This document shows positions 38,711-47,772 of a DNA stretch of 64,000 bases, in pieces (the stretch's first letter is position 1; each line of letters opens with the position of its first letter). The translations under genes and the position numbers were made by a program. The notes below the pieces were generated by a model. That model did no database searches. It was not told where the DNA came from and was given only the letters and a program-made list of their open reading frames with translations. Origin of the DNA: Paenibacillus polymyxa (lineage in GTDB: Bacteria; Bacillota; Bacilli; Paenibacillales; Paenibacillaceae); NCBI RefSeq assembly GCF_015710975.1, contig NZ_CP049783.1, forward strand, positions 5,280,001 through 5,344,000, in the 5' to 3' direction.

Positions 38711-38750
38711 AAAAAACAGCGTATGTGTAAATGAGTTTACACATACGCTG
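38711..38750 (-). terminator. Terminator of the polysaccharide operon
   Basis: A 15-bp perfect stem (38717-38731/38736-38750) with six or more Ts following on the minus strand. Confidence 0.92.
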
Positions 38751-38813
38751 CCTAGTTATTATATCGATTTGACAAGCAACAACTCAGCTCGAATGAGCTT
38801 GTTCCTGACCATC

Positions 38814-39956
38814 TTACTCACTATATTTTTTGCCCTCCACACTAAACAAACCTTCCTCACCACGCAGCTTTGCCAATGCTTCGACAAAGAAATAATCGCC
38901 GTAGATGATGGGCACATTGATGTGTTTTTGCTCAGGATAATGTACGGTTCCGTTCATCAGCAATCCCTCATGTTCTTCGCCCCATGCCGTACACGTGTGA
39001 TGCAAACCCTGAAGGATGGATTCTGCAGCTTTTGTAAATTGCTCAGCACGTGCCGAATATTTTGCTAGTTCCAGCAAACCGCTAGCTGCAATGGCCGCAG
39101 CTGACGAATCCCATGCTTCGCGGTGTCCTTCTTCTGCTCTAAAGTCCCATACAGGCAGGCAAGCATCGCCCAATTGGGACAGGAAAAAGTCAGCCGTGTT
39201 CTCGGCCACCTTTAAATAACGCGAATCGCGTGTGTATCCATACGAAAGCGTAAAACCGTACAAAGCCCAAGACGTGCCACGTGCCCAGGCGGAACCGGGA
39301 GCAAATCCCTGTCCGCCATGCTCAGCGACCTTTTTTCCAATCTCCGGATCGAACTCAACCACATGCGCAATGGAGCCGTCCGAACGAACGAACTCACGTG
39401 CCACGGTATCTGCATGCTGGACAGCGAGAGCCGCAAAGCGTGGATCTGCACTTTCCTCCGAGGCCCAATAGAGCAAGGGTAAATTCATCATACTGTCTAT
39501 AATCGCAACACCCCGTGTATCCATATCCTTCGAGTGGAAGTTCCACGCGCGAATAAAGCGGCCATTTACGTTAAAACGGGCAGCCAGCAAATTAGCAGCC
39601 AATAACCCCCGTCTTCTGGACTCTGAATCTCCAGTCAACCGATGGGCGGCCACACCGCTGAGCAGCCAAATAAAACCGAGATCATGGTCTACAGCTTCGC
39701 TATTGTAGAGTATTTTTTCCAACCGGGCCTCACACCGTTGTGCAATTTTGGCAGACTCCCAATCAGGACGTGCCCGATGGGCCAGCCATAGCAGTCCCGG
39801 ATAAAAGCCTGCTGTCCACCACGCTTCCTCACGATTATCATAACGCCCACCCTCTGCAACATGTGGAAAGGCGTCCCCCAGTCTTGCCGCCAAGGCAAGC
39901 GTTTTATCCAATGCCAGCTCCCACGATTGCTCCAGCCACGCTTCTGATTTTGTCAT
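38814..39956 (-). CDS. Glycoside hydrolase family 88 (unsaturated glucuronyl hydrolase-like)
   Basis: 380-aa cytosolic (alpha/alpha)6-barrel enzyme. The two catalytic-type aspartates known from Bacillus unsaturated glucuronyl hydrolase appear in context: Asp92 in VDHDLGFIWLLSG and Asp154 in GVAIIDSMMNLPLLYWAS. Such enzymes hydrate and open the delta-4,5-unsaturated uronic acid left by polysaccharide lyases. The ATG at 39956 follows an AGGGA-rich stretch; an upstream GTG has no ribosome binding site. It is third in an operon after a heparinase II/III-like enzyme and an unknown glycan-active protein, so the unsaturated substrate is probably produced by those enzymes. Confidence 0.88.
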   Translation of the reverse strand: MTKSEAWLEQSWELALDKTLALAARLGDAFPHVAEGGRYDNREEAWWTAGFYPGLLWLAHRARPDWESAKIAQRCEARLEKILYNSEAVDHDLGFIWLLSGVAAHRLTGDSESRRRGLLAANLLAARFNVNGRFIRAWNFHSKDMDTRGVAIIDSMMNLPLLYWASEESADPRFAALAVQHADTVAREFVRSDGSIAHVVEFDPEIGKKVAEHGGQGFAPGSAWARGTSWALYGFTLSYGYTRDSRYLKVAENTADFFLSQLGDACLPVWDFRAEEGHREAWDSSAAAIAASGLLELAKYSARAEQFTKAAESILQGLHHTCTAWGEEHEGLLMNGTVHYPEQKHINVPIIYGDYFFVEALAKLRGEEGLFSVEGKKYSE

Positions 39957-40012
39957 TCCTTTTTCCCTCTCCCTTTCCACATGATTGAAGATAACTATGG
40001 CTCCCGAACTAT

Positions 40013-41923
40013 CTATTCAGGTAACCGAATGATAAAGGAAATGCGACTGCCGCCACACTCTAGACGCGCTCCCTTAAGTAAACCATTTCGGCAGGCTACG
40101 GCAGTCAATTCATCCGGCCATACGACGTTTGTTCCTTCCGTCGTGGGAATGACTTCAAGACTTGCGCCTGCGTATTCTACGCGAATGCTTTCGGTTTCTT
40201 CCCCGGCTGCCATCACATGATGAATCACACTTCGTTCCCGACCGTCATACGCCATCAATGGAATAAGTGCCCCCACATTCTGAATATTGCCCTGAAGCTC
40301 ATACGACACTTCAATTTTGCCGGGCACCTGACGATAATGCGTTCGGATTTCCCTCACCCCCGGGAATGGACCTTCCCACAGCAGAGTGAAATCTGTCTCT
40401 CCATCAGACGCTGAGCTGCGCTCCATCTGTACGTTTCCTCCGCCATCCTGCGGATCAATCCCTCCATCACGATCGAACTCCAATGTACCGGGGATTCCTT
40501 CTGACAAGCTGTGCCATTTTCCGTCTTCGGTTTGCCAGGCTGGTGTATAGCTCAGCGGGAAAATATCTCCCTCCGCGAAACCCGTAAAGCCGCGATCTGC
40601 GTGTCCTGCTGAGGATGGGCCGATCAGAGACGGCAGCGCAGAACGTTGAATACGTACGATGCCCGGAATATTGTACGGATCGTTGATTGAGGTCTGAACA
40701 AGCATTTGCTGCCCGTCTACAGCTGCAATGACGGTCTGAAACCAGCCGTCCGTTGCCAACACCCGACTGCCGATCTCCGCCGGGATGGAGGTCGGAGGAA
40801 TACGATCAATCTCCTTCCCATGTAGGAGGGTATGGGCCAGCACCGCTGCCGTCCACAGACTGTAGCAGGTATGATTCGAGTACACCTCAAAGCCATGGCG
40901 TGCCTCAGACGAATAATGGTTGCGAACGATATGCAGCTTGCCATCATCGGTCTGCCATCGGCTAATGGATTGCCAGCATAGATCTGCTGCCCGCCGAAAT
41001 GCACCTGCAAGCCCATGCTCGCCTGCTGTATACGCCTGCTGAGCATGTGTTGTAAAAACAAAGGCCGCAGCCGCTTCGTTCCATTGGTGCTGCGCGCTTC
41101 TTCCACGCGGAGGAATTTCCCCATGTGGGGATAAAGTCAGCAATGAGCTAAGTGCACCTCTGCGAAGGTAGTCACGCACTTCGAGAGCACAGCCGCCATT
41201 ATATCCGCTCTCCAGCATCACGCCCAGATGAAACCGTGTGACAATATCGTAGGCGAATGGGCTATTGGGCCGATCCAACGGACCATCTTGGTACAGCCCC
41301 AAACCGGTAAAGCGAGGTAAATGGTAGTTGCGGATATACGTCTCCATCCACTCAGAATCGGCTGCAATCCCTTCAGTGGCACGCAAAAACTCGCCGGAAA
41401 TCATGATCGCGTTCCAGTTGATCATCCGGTTTGGATTTTTCATTTTGCTCATCGTAAAAATGTAAGTCTGCTCAGGTTGAATCCTGCTCAACTGCTGCTT
41501 CCAAGCCGTGGCTTGCTCTGGCAGCAGATTTTTAAGGATACGATACGCCCCCATCATCATAATTGGAAAAAAGTCCGGGTGATGATCTGGCGCTTTTTCG
41601 TCCACTACACAGGCTATGCTATGCGTCAAGGCCGCAGCAGCAGATTCGAGTAATTCATGCCGGCCTTCTTTGACCAGCACAGCCGCACTCAACGCATAGG
41701 ATGGGGTGGAGTAATACCGTTCACTTTCAGAATGAGGGTCAATGATAGCTCCGTTTTCATCTTGATACAAGGCATATGCACGAACCAGCTTTTCCAGCAC
41801 AGCCAGCTTACGTTCGTGTGTCCATCCATCATTTTCTCGATTTGGTGCGCTTTCCACCTGTTGTATAAATCTCTCCAGTTCCGTCTGCCAAGGGTATACG
41901 CTGCCTGTTTGAAGCTTATTCAT
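40013..41923 (-). CDS. Predicted glycan-active protein (lyase/glycosidase-like), family not recognised
   Basis: 636 aa, no signal peptide. An N-terminal helical half (about 1-370) resembles an (alpha/alpha) toroid with repeated aromatic and acidic residues (YYSTPSYALSAAVLV, NRMINWNAIMISGEFL, YQDGPLDRPNSPFAYDIVTRFHLG split over several turns), and a beta-rich C-terminal half (about 400-636). This is the general plan of toroid-plus-sandwich polysaccharide lyases and of its operon neighbour. The ATG at 41923 follows GGGAGG by eight bases, 16 bases after the heparinase-like gene. It probably degrades the same uronic-acid polymer; catalytic residues cannot be assigned from sequence alone. Confidence 0.65.
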   Translation of the reverse strand: MNKLQTGSVYPWQTELERFIQQVESAPNRENDGWTHERKLAVLEKLVRAYALYQDENGAIIDPHSESERYYSTPSYALSAAVLVKEGRHELLESAAAALTHSIACVVDEKAPDHHPDFFPIMMMGAYRILKNLLPEQATAWKQQLSRIQPEQTYIFTMSKMKNPNRMINWNAIMISGEFLRATEGIAADSEWMETYIRNYHLPRFTGLGLYQDGPLDRPNSPFAYDIVTRFHLGVMLESGYNGGCALEVRDYLRRGALSSLLTLSPHGEIPPRGRSAQHQWNEAAAAFVFTTHAQQAYTAGEHGLAGAFRRAADLCWQSISRWQTDDGKLHIVRNHYSSEARHGFEVYSNHTCYSLWTAAVLAHTLLHGKEIDRIPPTSIPAEIGSRVLATDGWFQTVIAAVDGQQMLVQTSINDPYNIPGIVRIQRSALPSLIGPSSAGHADRGFTGFAEGDIFPLSYTPAWQTEDGKWHSLSEGIPGTLEFDRDGGIDPQDGGGNVQMERSSASDGETDFTLLWEGPFPGVREIRTHYRQVPGKIEVSYELQGNIQNVGALIPLMAYDGRERSVIHHVMAAGEETESIRVEYAGASLEVIPTTEGTNVVWPDELTAVACRNGLLKGARLECGGSRISFIIRLPE

Positions 41924-41939
41924 TCTGTATGCCTCCCAT

Positions 41940-43856
41940 TCAACATGAAGATTGATGTATGGTAAAAAATAGATTGCAATCGACACTTGCTGAGCCGTTC
42001 CAGCGATTGGAATCCAGTTGCAGTGATGTCATATAAAATACAAAGGGCACTCCGTCATGATCTATATGCTTCACAGCCTCCAGCCTCTGCCTCAGCGCGC
42101 CAGCATCATAATTTAGCCTAACCACTGCATTCGTTCCTTTCCATTCCACGAAGCCTGCTCCTGTATTAGGCTGAATACGGCTGATCAAAAGCTCCTCCAC
42201 ATCCCACGGCTTGACGTTCATACTAGACGTTTCAAACTCAAAATGATCTGTGACAGTAAGCCTTGCTCCCTCGTTTCCCTCCAGTACACTCCAGGCAAAA
42301 GAACGGGTGAAAACAGCCAATTCATCTACAGCATAAGCAGATGTCAAGTCGAGCTTAAAGCTTGTAACTTTCTGTGCTCCCTCCTGCTCATCCATAGCAA
42401 CATCCAGCACGACCGCCCTTGCCTTTGCCCCAGATTGCTGTGTGGTCCCATTGATGATAGGCACGGAATGACCGCTGGAGGAGATATTGATAATCGACTC
42501 CCGTCCCGGTGAAAAATAGGCTTTCGTGTATAAGCCTGCTCCCAGATCACAGAGTAAATTTTCGCCGCCGCCATGAAGGATGAAATGTCCAAGATCATTA
42601 TGATTGTGCGGCTCATTGTTATGCCCACCCTTGGCTGAAAAAGCAAGTATTGCATCTGAATGATCCTGCTGCCCCCCAGATCCATGATGACTAGAACTGA
42701 GGCTACGGCACATCAACCAGCCGAGTTGCGGCAAATAATCGATTTCGGCTTCACCGCATCCATACACCAAGGGATTCGTCCAGACTAGGTTACGCAATAC
42801 ATGAGCCCAGCGGCGACACGGATCTTCCAACAAACCAGGTACGCGAAAAGGAAGTGTAGATGGGCGTCCTTGCAAATAATTCACATGAGAGATGAGTCCG
42901 GAAGGTAACCGTTCAGTTTCACTACTATCTGAATAATTAGCGAAAATACCGTCCGACAAATGGACCCGTTCTGCGAAGGCTGCGATTTGCCTTACCTTTT
43001 CCGAGTTCAAAATATCCACAGCTCCCTCGGTAAACTCACGTAGCATATCGGCAAAATATATAAAGTACCCAAAGCCATACACCCAATAACCTACGCCTTC
43101 GGGACATCCCCCGTCCTCTCTGTAGCCTGCCAAAAAACAATCCAGTGCGCCCAGCATACGCTCGATGGCTACCGCTTTGGAAAAGTCGTCTTTTGCCAGC
43201 AGCAATGCAGCAATTCCGCAACCCGAAGCGCATACTGCCGACCAGTTATGCTCTGCCGTTTCCCAATCATAATGATGAGGCTGCCAAAAAACAGGTTCCA
43301 GTACACGGTGTTCAACCTCTTTGTGCACCTGAACGACTACGTGATCAGCCAGCTTTTCTCCAAGCAGCAATAAAATTTCAACCAGCATTTGCGCTGTTTC
43401 GGACGCGAATAAATCCACCTGCTGCCAAGGCGGTGTTACAGTGTCCTCTTCGTTGACATGTGCAGGAAGCGCCCAAGTGTACTCGCTGCATATGTCCAGC
43501 AGTCCGCTTTCCACCTCTTTCATCTTCCGAGGCACCGGATCGGCAACAGCTGCCAGCACGATAGCAACTAGTCGTCCGCGCCGTTCGAAGTATACATCCT
43601 CATACGGCTTGCGCTCCCCTGTATTAGCAAATTGCCGGAACAGAGACAATGGTAGTTCAGGCCAAGGCGCTTCCCGAACATCATTGCAGATGCGTTCGAT
43701 GTCCTTCCAAAGCTCGGCGAATGCCGGTTTATCGACAGTTGCCCGTAGCCTTTGGGTCCAATTGCTCCTTAACCGTTGTCTTGCTGAACCCTGCACTCCG
43801 CCAGCCAGCGCGTTGACGAGCCGCGAAGCAGGCCAAGCCTCCTTCAGAAGACTCAT
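41940..43856 (-). CDS. Heparinase II/III-family protein (polysaccharide lyase-like)
   Basis: 638 aa, cytosolic, with an N-terminal helical toroid (about 1-350) and a C-terminal beta-sandwich. The heparinase II/III signature is clear: GGHNNEPHNHNDLGHFILHGGGENLLCDLG, followed by YTKAYFSPGRESIINISSSGHSVPIING (quoted as motif positions about 413-480; key residues Asn, His, Asp of the NHND core and later His/Pro). It would cleave acidic polysaccharide or oligosaccharide chains by beta-elimination. Start ATG 43856 has GGAGG eight bases upstream; longer starts would put the cre site and -10 inside the gene. First gene of a three-gene operon. Confidence 0.85.
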   Translation of the reverse strand: MSLLKEAWPASRLVNALAGGVQGSARQRLRSNWTQRLRATVDKPAFAELWKDIERICNDVREAPWPELPLSLFRQFANTGERKPYEDVYFERRGRLVAIVLAAVADPVPRKMKEVESGLLDICSEYTWALPAHVNEEDTVTPPWQQVDLFASETAQMLVEILLLLGEKLADHVVVQVHKEVEHRVLEPVFWQPHHYDWETAEHNWSAVCASGCGIAALLLAKDDFSKAVAIERMLGALDCFLAGYREDGGCPEGVGYWVYGFGYFIYFADMLREFTEGAVDILNSEKVRQIAAFAERVHLSDGIFANYSDSSETERLPSGLISHVNYLQGRPSTLPFRVPGLLEDPCRRWAHVLRNLVWTNPLVYGCGEAEIDYLPQLGWLMCRSLSSSHHGSGGQQDHSDAILAFSAKGGHNNEPHNHNDLGHFILHGGGENLLCDLGAGLYTKAYFSPGRESIINISSSGHSVPIINGTTQQSGAKARAVVLDVAMDEQEGAQKVTSFKLDLTSAYAVDELAVFTRSFAWSVLEGNEGARLTVTDHFEFETSSMNVKPWDVEELLISRIQPNTGAGFVEWKGTNAVVRLNYDAGALRQRLEAVKHIDHDGVPFVFYMTSLQLDSNRWNGSASVDCNLFFTIHQSSC

Positions 43857-43898
43857 TCGCATTTCCTCCCCATGAGAAGCATTCGTTTCACCCTCTTT

Positions 43899-43912
43899 TG
43901 TTAACGCTTTCA
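43899..43912 (-). promoter_or_regulatory. cre site (CcpA or LacI-type operator)
   Basis: On the minus strand TGAAAGCGTTAACA matches all defined positions of the catabolite-response element TGWAANCGNTNWCA. It begins at the last base of the -10 hexamer, so binding would block transcription when a preferred sugar is present. A local LacI-type repressor could use it as well, but none is encoded nearby. Confidence 0.85.
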
Positions 43913-43940
43913 TTGTATCTAACAATCAGCCTAAATTCAA
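43912..43940 (-). promoter_or_regulatory. Promoter of the polysaccharide operon
   Basis: Minus-strand TTGAAT (43935-43940), a 17-base spacer, TACAAT (43912-43917), overlapping the cre site by one base. Confidence 0.75.
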
Positions 43941-43970
43941 AGGGGTAGGAATACAATTGGAAAAATATAA

Positions 43971-44011
43971 AAGAACCTCCACGCCACGTTGTCGTGGTCA
44001 TGAAGGTTCTT
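43971..44011 (-). terminator. Terminator after the CDF gene
   Basis: AAGAACCT/AGGTTCTT outer stem with an inner CCACG/CGTGG stem; TTTT follows on the minus strand. Confidence 0.75.
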
Positions 44012-44056
44012 ATTTACATTCTTAAGCTCCGTCCAGGTTCGCTTTGGTCCATTTTT

Positions 44057-45049
44057 CTAAGTTTTAGGCTTCTCTTGTTTCCAGTTTCTAATCCCGTCAT
44101 CCTCTAGAATCCCCAATGCGGCATCTGAAATATTAGGATCACGCAGCAGAGCATCCTCGACTCTAAATTTGATATCATCAGCATCGGCCAGCGTCATGCC
44201 CGAAGTAAGCTCAATTACCCCTTCGACGTGATAGTAACGCCCCTCCTGCAAAATACGCATTTGAGAAATATCGGTCACATGTGTATCTGCCAGGATAATG
44301 GAAGCCACACGTTCTTCGATATCGGGAGGTGCTGATACACCAATCAAGCCCACCATGTTGTCATAACCGACCCGGAACGCTACACCGACCATCAGACAGC
44401 CGATGAGAATACTCGAAATTCCGTCCAGCAACTTAAAATCTGTCAGCGATGTGACCACTACAGCTAGCAGGGCGAGTACCCCACCTGTCGTTGCAACCAA
44501 ATCCTCATAGAACACCAAACGGGTTGGTGGCGCAGCACGTCCCACATGACGAAAGGCAGAGGTAAAAATACTTAGCCCCTTCGCTTCCACTCTGGATTCA
44601 TGCAGCACTTCTTTCATCGCTTTGCTCCATACAAATCCGTCAACCGCCAATGACAAAACCAGCACCACTACATTAATCCAAAATCCTTGTGCAGATTCAG
44701 CCGGATGCTGTAGCAAATGAATTCCTTCCAATGCAGTTTCGTAGGCCATAATCGTTACGACAATAACAGCAACCATACAAAAAAGATTAATTACCCGTCC
44801 AAAGCCAGTAGGAAAACGTTTCGTAGGTTTTTTCTCTGCCAATACACTGCCCGCAAATACAAACATTTGGTTCACTGCATCCGCAATGGAATGCATCATC
44901 GTAGCAAACATAGAGCCACTGCCTGTCAAGGCAAAAGCAATCCCCTTAATCAGGGCAATGCCGGTATTACCCAACGCTGCCGAGCCTGAAGATTTATTTC
45001 CTTTTTTGACCATACTCCAAAAGGAGTCCTCTCTCTGTTTCACTTCCAT
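44057..45049 (-). CDS. Cation diffusion facilitator family transporter
   Basis: 330-aa membrane protein with about six hydrophobic segments and a cytosolic C-terminal domain. CDF features: SGSAALGNTGIALIKGIAFALTGS in TM1-2, the metal-site pattern HSIADAVNQ (H and D on helix 2), and a second acidic site in VFYEDLVATTGG on helix 5 rather than the usual HxxxD. It exports divalent metal (zinc, iron or manganese) in exchange for protons; the altered second site makes specificity uncertain. The ATG at 45049 follows AGGAGGAG. A perfect 8-bp inverted repeat in the leader may be a regulator site. Confidence 0.85.
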   Translation of the reverse strand: MEVKQREDSFWSMVKKGNKSSGSAALGNTGIALIKGIAFALTGSGSMFATMMHSIADAVNQMFVFAGSVLAEKKPTKRFPTGFGRVINLFCMVAVIVVTIMAYETALEGIHLLQHPAESAQGFWINVVVLVLSLAVDGFVWSKAMKEVLHESRVEAKGLSIFTSAFRHVGRAAPPTRLVFYEDLVATTGGVLALLAVVVTSLTDFKLLDGISSILIGCLMVGVAFRVGYDNMVGLIGVSAPPDIEERVASIILADTHVTDISQMRILQEGRYYHVEGVIELTSGMTLADADDIKFRVEDALLRDPNISDAALGILEDDGIRNWKQEKPKT

Positions 45050-45070
45050 CTTGTAGCTCCTCCTGAGGTA

Positions 45071-45099
45071 TACATAATCTGACATATCCACATTATGTA
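45071..45099. promoter_or_regulatory. Inverted repeat in the CDF leader
   Basis: TACATAAT (45071-45078) and ATTATGTA (45092-45099) are perfect 8-base arms, 13 bases apart, between promoter and start codon. Possible metal-regulator operator; no match to a known box was established. Confidence 0.45.
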
Positions 45100-45133
45100 A
45101 TCGCTTGTTATGTATTATTTTTAACCCGTCCAT

Positions 45134-45162
45134 ATTCTACCTAACCAACTGAGGAGAATCAA
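45134..45162 (-). promoter_or_regulatory. Promoter of the CDF gene
   Basis: Minus-strand TTGATT (45157-45162), a 17-base spacer, TAGAAT (45134-45139). Confidence 0.65.
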
Positions 45163-45190
45163 TACAAATGATAATATATTCCTTCGAAAA

Positions 45191-45227
45191 AGAATGCTCC
45201 ACGCCACCCTACGGCATGAAGCATTCT
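45191..45227 (-). terminator. Terminator after the S14 gene
   Basis: AGAATGCT/AGCATTCT stem followed by TTTTTC on the minus strand, about 50 bases beyond the S14 stop. Confidence 0.8.
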
Positions 45228-45280
45228 CGTTACAACCTGCTATCAGATAAACACATATAAACAATTAATCGGTTTCTAAA

Positions 45281-45550
45281 TTACCAGCTAGATTTCGTAA
45301 TGCCTGGTATTTGGCCTTTATGGGCCAGCTCGCGGAACGCAATTCGGGACAGCTTGAATTTGCGCAGGTATCCTCTCGGTCTGCCTGTCAGCTCGCAACG
45401 GTTTTTCAAGCGGGTTGGGGATGAGTCCCGAGGAAGCTTTTGCAAAGCCTCATAGTCCCCTTTTGCTTTTAATTCACGTCTCAAATCCGCATATTTCGCT
45501 ACAATTTCCTGACGTTTCTTCTCTTTTACGACTTTCGATTTCTTGGCCAT
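45281..45550 (-). CDS. rpsN: 30S ribosomal protein S14, zinc-independent form
   Basis: 89-aa small-subunit protein. It starts [20 protein letters not shown] and ends with the S14 core [39 protein letters not shown] (positions about 51-89; key features [10 protein letters not shown] and FR.LAH.G). It lacks the two CxxC pairs of the short zinc-binding S14 and has the longer C-minus length. In Bacillus this paralogue rescues 30S assembly under zinc limitation and is Zur-repressed. AAGGAGG precedes the ATG at 45550. A promoter and near-perfect Zur box lie upstream. Confidence 0.93.
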   Translation of the reverse strand: MAKKSKVVKEKKRQEIVAKYADLRRELKAKGDYEALQKLPRDSSPTRLKNRCELTGRPRGYLRKFKLSRIAFRELAHKGQIPGITKSSW

Positions 45551-45647
45551 GTACAATTCCTCCTTGTTATATATGCCAATCATAAAGGTTCCCCATCGCG
45601 ATCGCGGGACGGAAGGGCACAAATATGGACATGCTTTTGCATTTTAA

Positions 45648-45662
45648 TAGTAATAATTACGA
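45648..45662 (-). promoter_or_regulatory. Zur-type operator of the S14 gene
   Basis: TAGTAATAATTACGA (plus strand) matches the Zur core TCGTAATnATTACGA at all but one or two positions. It lies about nine bases after the -10. Confidence 0.82.
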
Positions 45663-45671
45663 TTAATGTTT

Positions 45672-45701
45672 AATATACCTCTGCTTCAAGTAGATTGTCA
45701 A
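45672..45701 (-). promoter_or_regulatory. Promoter of the S14 gene
   Basis: Minus-strand TTGACA (45696-45701), an 18-base spacer, TATATT (45672-45677). Confidence 0.75.
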
Positions 45702-45733
45702 CTCAAACATTTCAAAACACTATACAGCAAAAA

Positions 45734-45789
45734 GCCGTTGCTCTAGCAGAACCGTTTCATTGCGGTGAACGGTCTGCCGTGACAACGGC
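45734..45789 (-). terminator. Terminator of the peptide ABC operon
   Basis: A two-part hairpin: outer GCCGTTG/CAACGGC and inner GCAGA..ACCGT/ACGGTCTGC, then TTTTTG on the minus strand. Confidence 0.85.
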
Positions 45790-45814
45790 ACAAAACTTGC
45801 TGAGTTAACTTCGT

Positions 45815-46783
45815 TCATTCAGCCAAATGGCAAGCCACCCAGTGATCTGGGCGAGCTTCACGATAGAATGGAATCTCTTGAGAACAGCGGTCGATTGCAA
45901 AGGGGCAGCGCGTATGAAACTTGCAGCCCGAAGGCGGATTCACCGGACTTGGAATATCTCCTTTGAGCAAAATTCGTTCTCTTTTTAGCTTCGGCACTGG
46001 TATAGGCACAGCCGACAGCAACGCCTTCGTATACGGATGCAGCGGATTGCCGAATAACTCGTCACGCGAAGCTGTTTCGACCATAGAGCCTAGGTACATC
46101 ACGCCAATACGAGAACATAAATGTTCAACTACGCTCAAATCGTGGGAGATGAACAAATATGTCAGACCCCGCTCGGCCTGCAATTTGGCAAAAAGGTTAA
46201 TAATCTGCGCCTGTATGGACACATCCAGCGCTGACACCGGCTCATCAGCGATGATCAGATCCGGTTGAAGCGCCAGCGCGCGGGCAATGCCAATCCGTTG
46301 ACGCTGACCTCCCGAAAATTCATGCGGGAAACGGTCGATATGATATTCCGACAATCCGCACAGCATAAGTACGTCCAGCACGATCTGCCGGACCTCCTCT
46401 TTGGTAGCTATACCGTGGTCGAGCAGCGCCTCACCAATGGCATCTCCGATCCGTACACGCGGATTCAGCGAGCTGTACGGGTCTTGAAAGATCAGCTGAA
46501 TTTTAGGACGAAGTTCCTGCATCCCTTTGGCCGACAAGCTGTGGAGATCCACCCCTTTGTATTTTACGGTACCATCTGTTTTATCCGTCAATCTGACAAT
46601 TGTGCGGCCCACCGTGCTTTTACCGCTCCCCGATTCCCCCACCAGACCGAAGGTTTCACCCTGACGGATCGTAAAGCTTATATCGTCTACTGCCCGCACG
46701 TGCCCTGTAGTACGATTCATAAAACCGGACTTCACCGGGAAGTATGTTTTTAAACGGTCTATTTCCAAAAACGGCTCAGCCAT
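45815..46783 (-). CDS. Oligopeptide/dipeptide ABC transporter ATPase (OppF/DppF type)
   Basis: 322-aa ATPase. Walker A GESGSGKS (49-56), signature [15 protein letters not shown], Walker [14 protein letters not shown]-loop in [12 protein letters not shown], and the C-terminal Opp/Dpp extension with a Cys pattern ([18 protein letters not shown]). It powers uptake of peptides or related substrates with the OppD-type ATPase encoded just upstream; their genes overlap by eight bases. The ATG at 46783 was chosen for the GAGGAGG upstream. Last gene of the five-gene operon. Confidence 0.92.
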   Translation of the reverse strand: MAEPFLEIDRLKTYFPVKSGFMNRTTGHVRAVDDISFTIRQGETFGLVGESGSGKSTVGRTIVRLTDKTDGTVKYKGVDLHSLSAKGMQELRPKIQLIFQDPYSSLNPRVRIGDAIGEALLDHGIATKEEVRQIVLDVLMLCGLSEYHIDRFPHEFSGGQRQRIGIARALALQPDLIIADEPVSALDVSIQAQIINLFAKLQAERGLTYLFISHDLSVVEHLCSRIGVMYLGSMVETASRDELFGNPLHPYTKALLSAVPIPVPKLKRERILLKGDIPSPVNPPSGCKFHTRCPFAIDRCSQEIPFYREARPDHWVACHLAE

Positions 46784-47759
46784 AAACAACCGCCTCCTCA
46801 TACAACCAGCAGGATGCTTTCTGCTGAGCTGAAACTTCTTTTAATGTAGGCTCCTTTACACGACAAATGTCCATGCAATGCCCGCAGCGGTCATGAAAAT
46901 AACAGGAAGTCGTCAGCTCCAGTGGATTAGGTACCTGTCCGGGGATGGAATACAGCTCCTTTTGGCGCTGATTAAGCACCGGTTTGGACTTGAGCAACCC
47001 CTGTGTATAGGGATGCTTGGGGTGATTGAATAGCTGCACCACTTCGCCTTCCTCGACGATCTTGCCCGCATACATCACGATTACATAATCGGCCATCTCC
47101 GCAACAACACCCAGATCATGGGTGATTAGCATGAGCGACATATTGGATTGGGCTTTAAATTCACGCAGCATGTCGAGAATCTGTGCCTGAATTGTTACAT
47201 CTAGTGCCGTGGTCGGCTCATCCGCAATAAGCAGCTTGGGTCCGCAAGAAACAGCAATAGCAATCATAATTCGCTGCAGCATCCCTCCGCTCAGTTCATG
47301 GGGGTAGCTTTTTAAAATCTGCTCCGGTCGGGATATGCCGACCTGTTCAATCAGCTCTAGCGCCCGCTTGCGAGCTTGCTTTCGGCCCATCTTTAAGTGC
47401 TCAATCAGTGGCTCAGACAGTTGTTCACCAATGGTCATCACCGGATTTAATGAAGACATCGGCTCCTGAAAAATCATAGAGATTTCATGTCCGCGAATCG
47501 TGCGCATCTCATTTCTACTAAGCTCTAGCAGATCGGTTTCCTCAAAACGGATACTTCCACCTGCCACTTTACCACCGGGACTCTGAATCAGGCCCATGAT
47601 CGACATGGCGGTAATACTTTTGCCGCAGCCCGATTCACCGACAATGCATACCGTCTCCCCCGGCTTCACGCGAAAGCTGATATCATCCACCGCTTTGACC
47701 GTTCCTTCTTCTGTATAAAAATGAGTGCTTAAATGTTCAATGGAAAGTAAATTGTCCAT
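46776..47759 (-). CDS. Oligopeptide/dipeptide ABC transporter ATPase (OppD/DppD type)
   Basis: 327-aa ATPase. Walker A GESGCGKS (41-48), signature LSGGMLQRIMIAIA, Walker B LLIADEPTTALD, H-loop LMLITHDLGVVAE, and a Cys-rich C-terminal oligopeptide extension (SCYFHDRCGHCMDIC). Forms the ATPase heterodimer with the OppF-type protein. The ribosome binding site is moderate (AGGTAGGTGAT). It follows the frameshifted permease gene by 13 bases. Confidence 0.92.
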   Translation of the reverse strand: MDNLLSIEHLSTHFYTEEGTVKAVDDISFRVKPGETVCIVGESGCGKSITAMSIMGLIQSPGGKVAGGSIRFEETDLLELSRNEMRTIRGHEISMIFQEPMSSLNPVMTIGEQLSEPLIEHLKMGRKQARKRALELIEQVGISRPEQILKSYPHELSGGMLQRIMIAIAVSCGPKLLIADEPTTALDVTIQAQILDMLREFKAQSNMSLMLITHDLGVVAEMADYVIVMYAGKIVEEGEVVQLFNHPKHPYTQGLLKSKPVLNQRQKELYSIPGQVPNPLELTTSCYFHDRCGHCMDICRVKEPTLKEVSAQQKASCWLYEEAVVYG

Positions 47760-47772
47760 GGTGCATGATCAC

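Noticed and set aside
43857-43925. Longer N-terminus of the heparinase-like protein
   Set aside because: It would place the cre site and the -10 in the coding region; the ATG at 43856 has a proper GGAGG.
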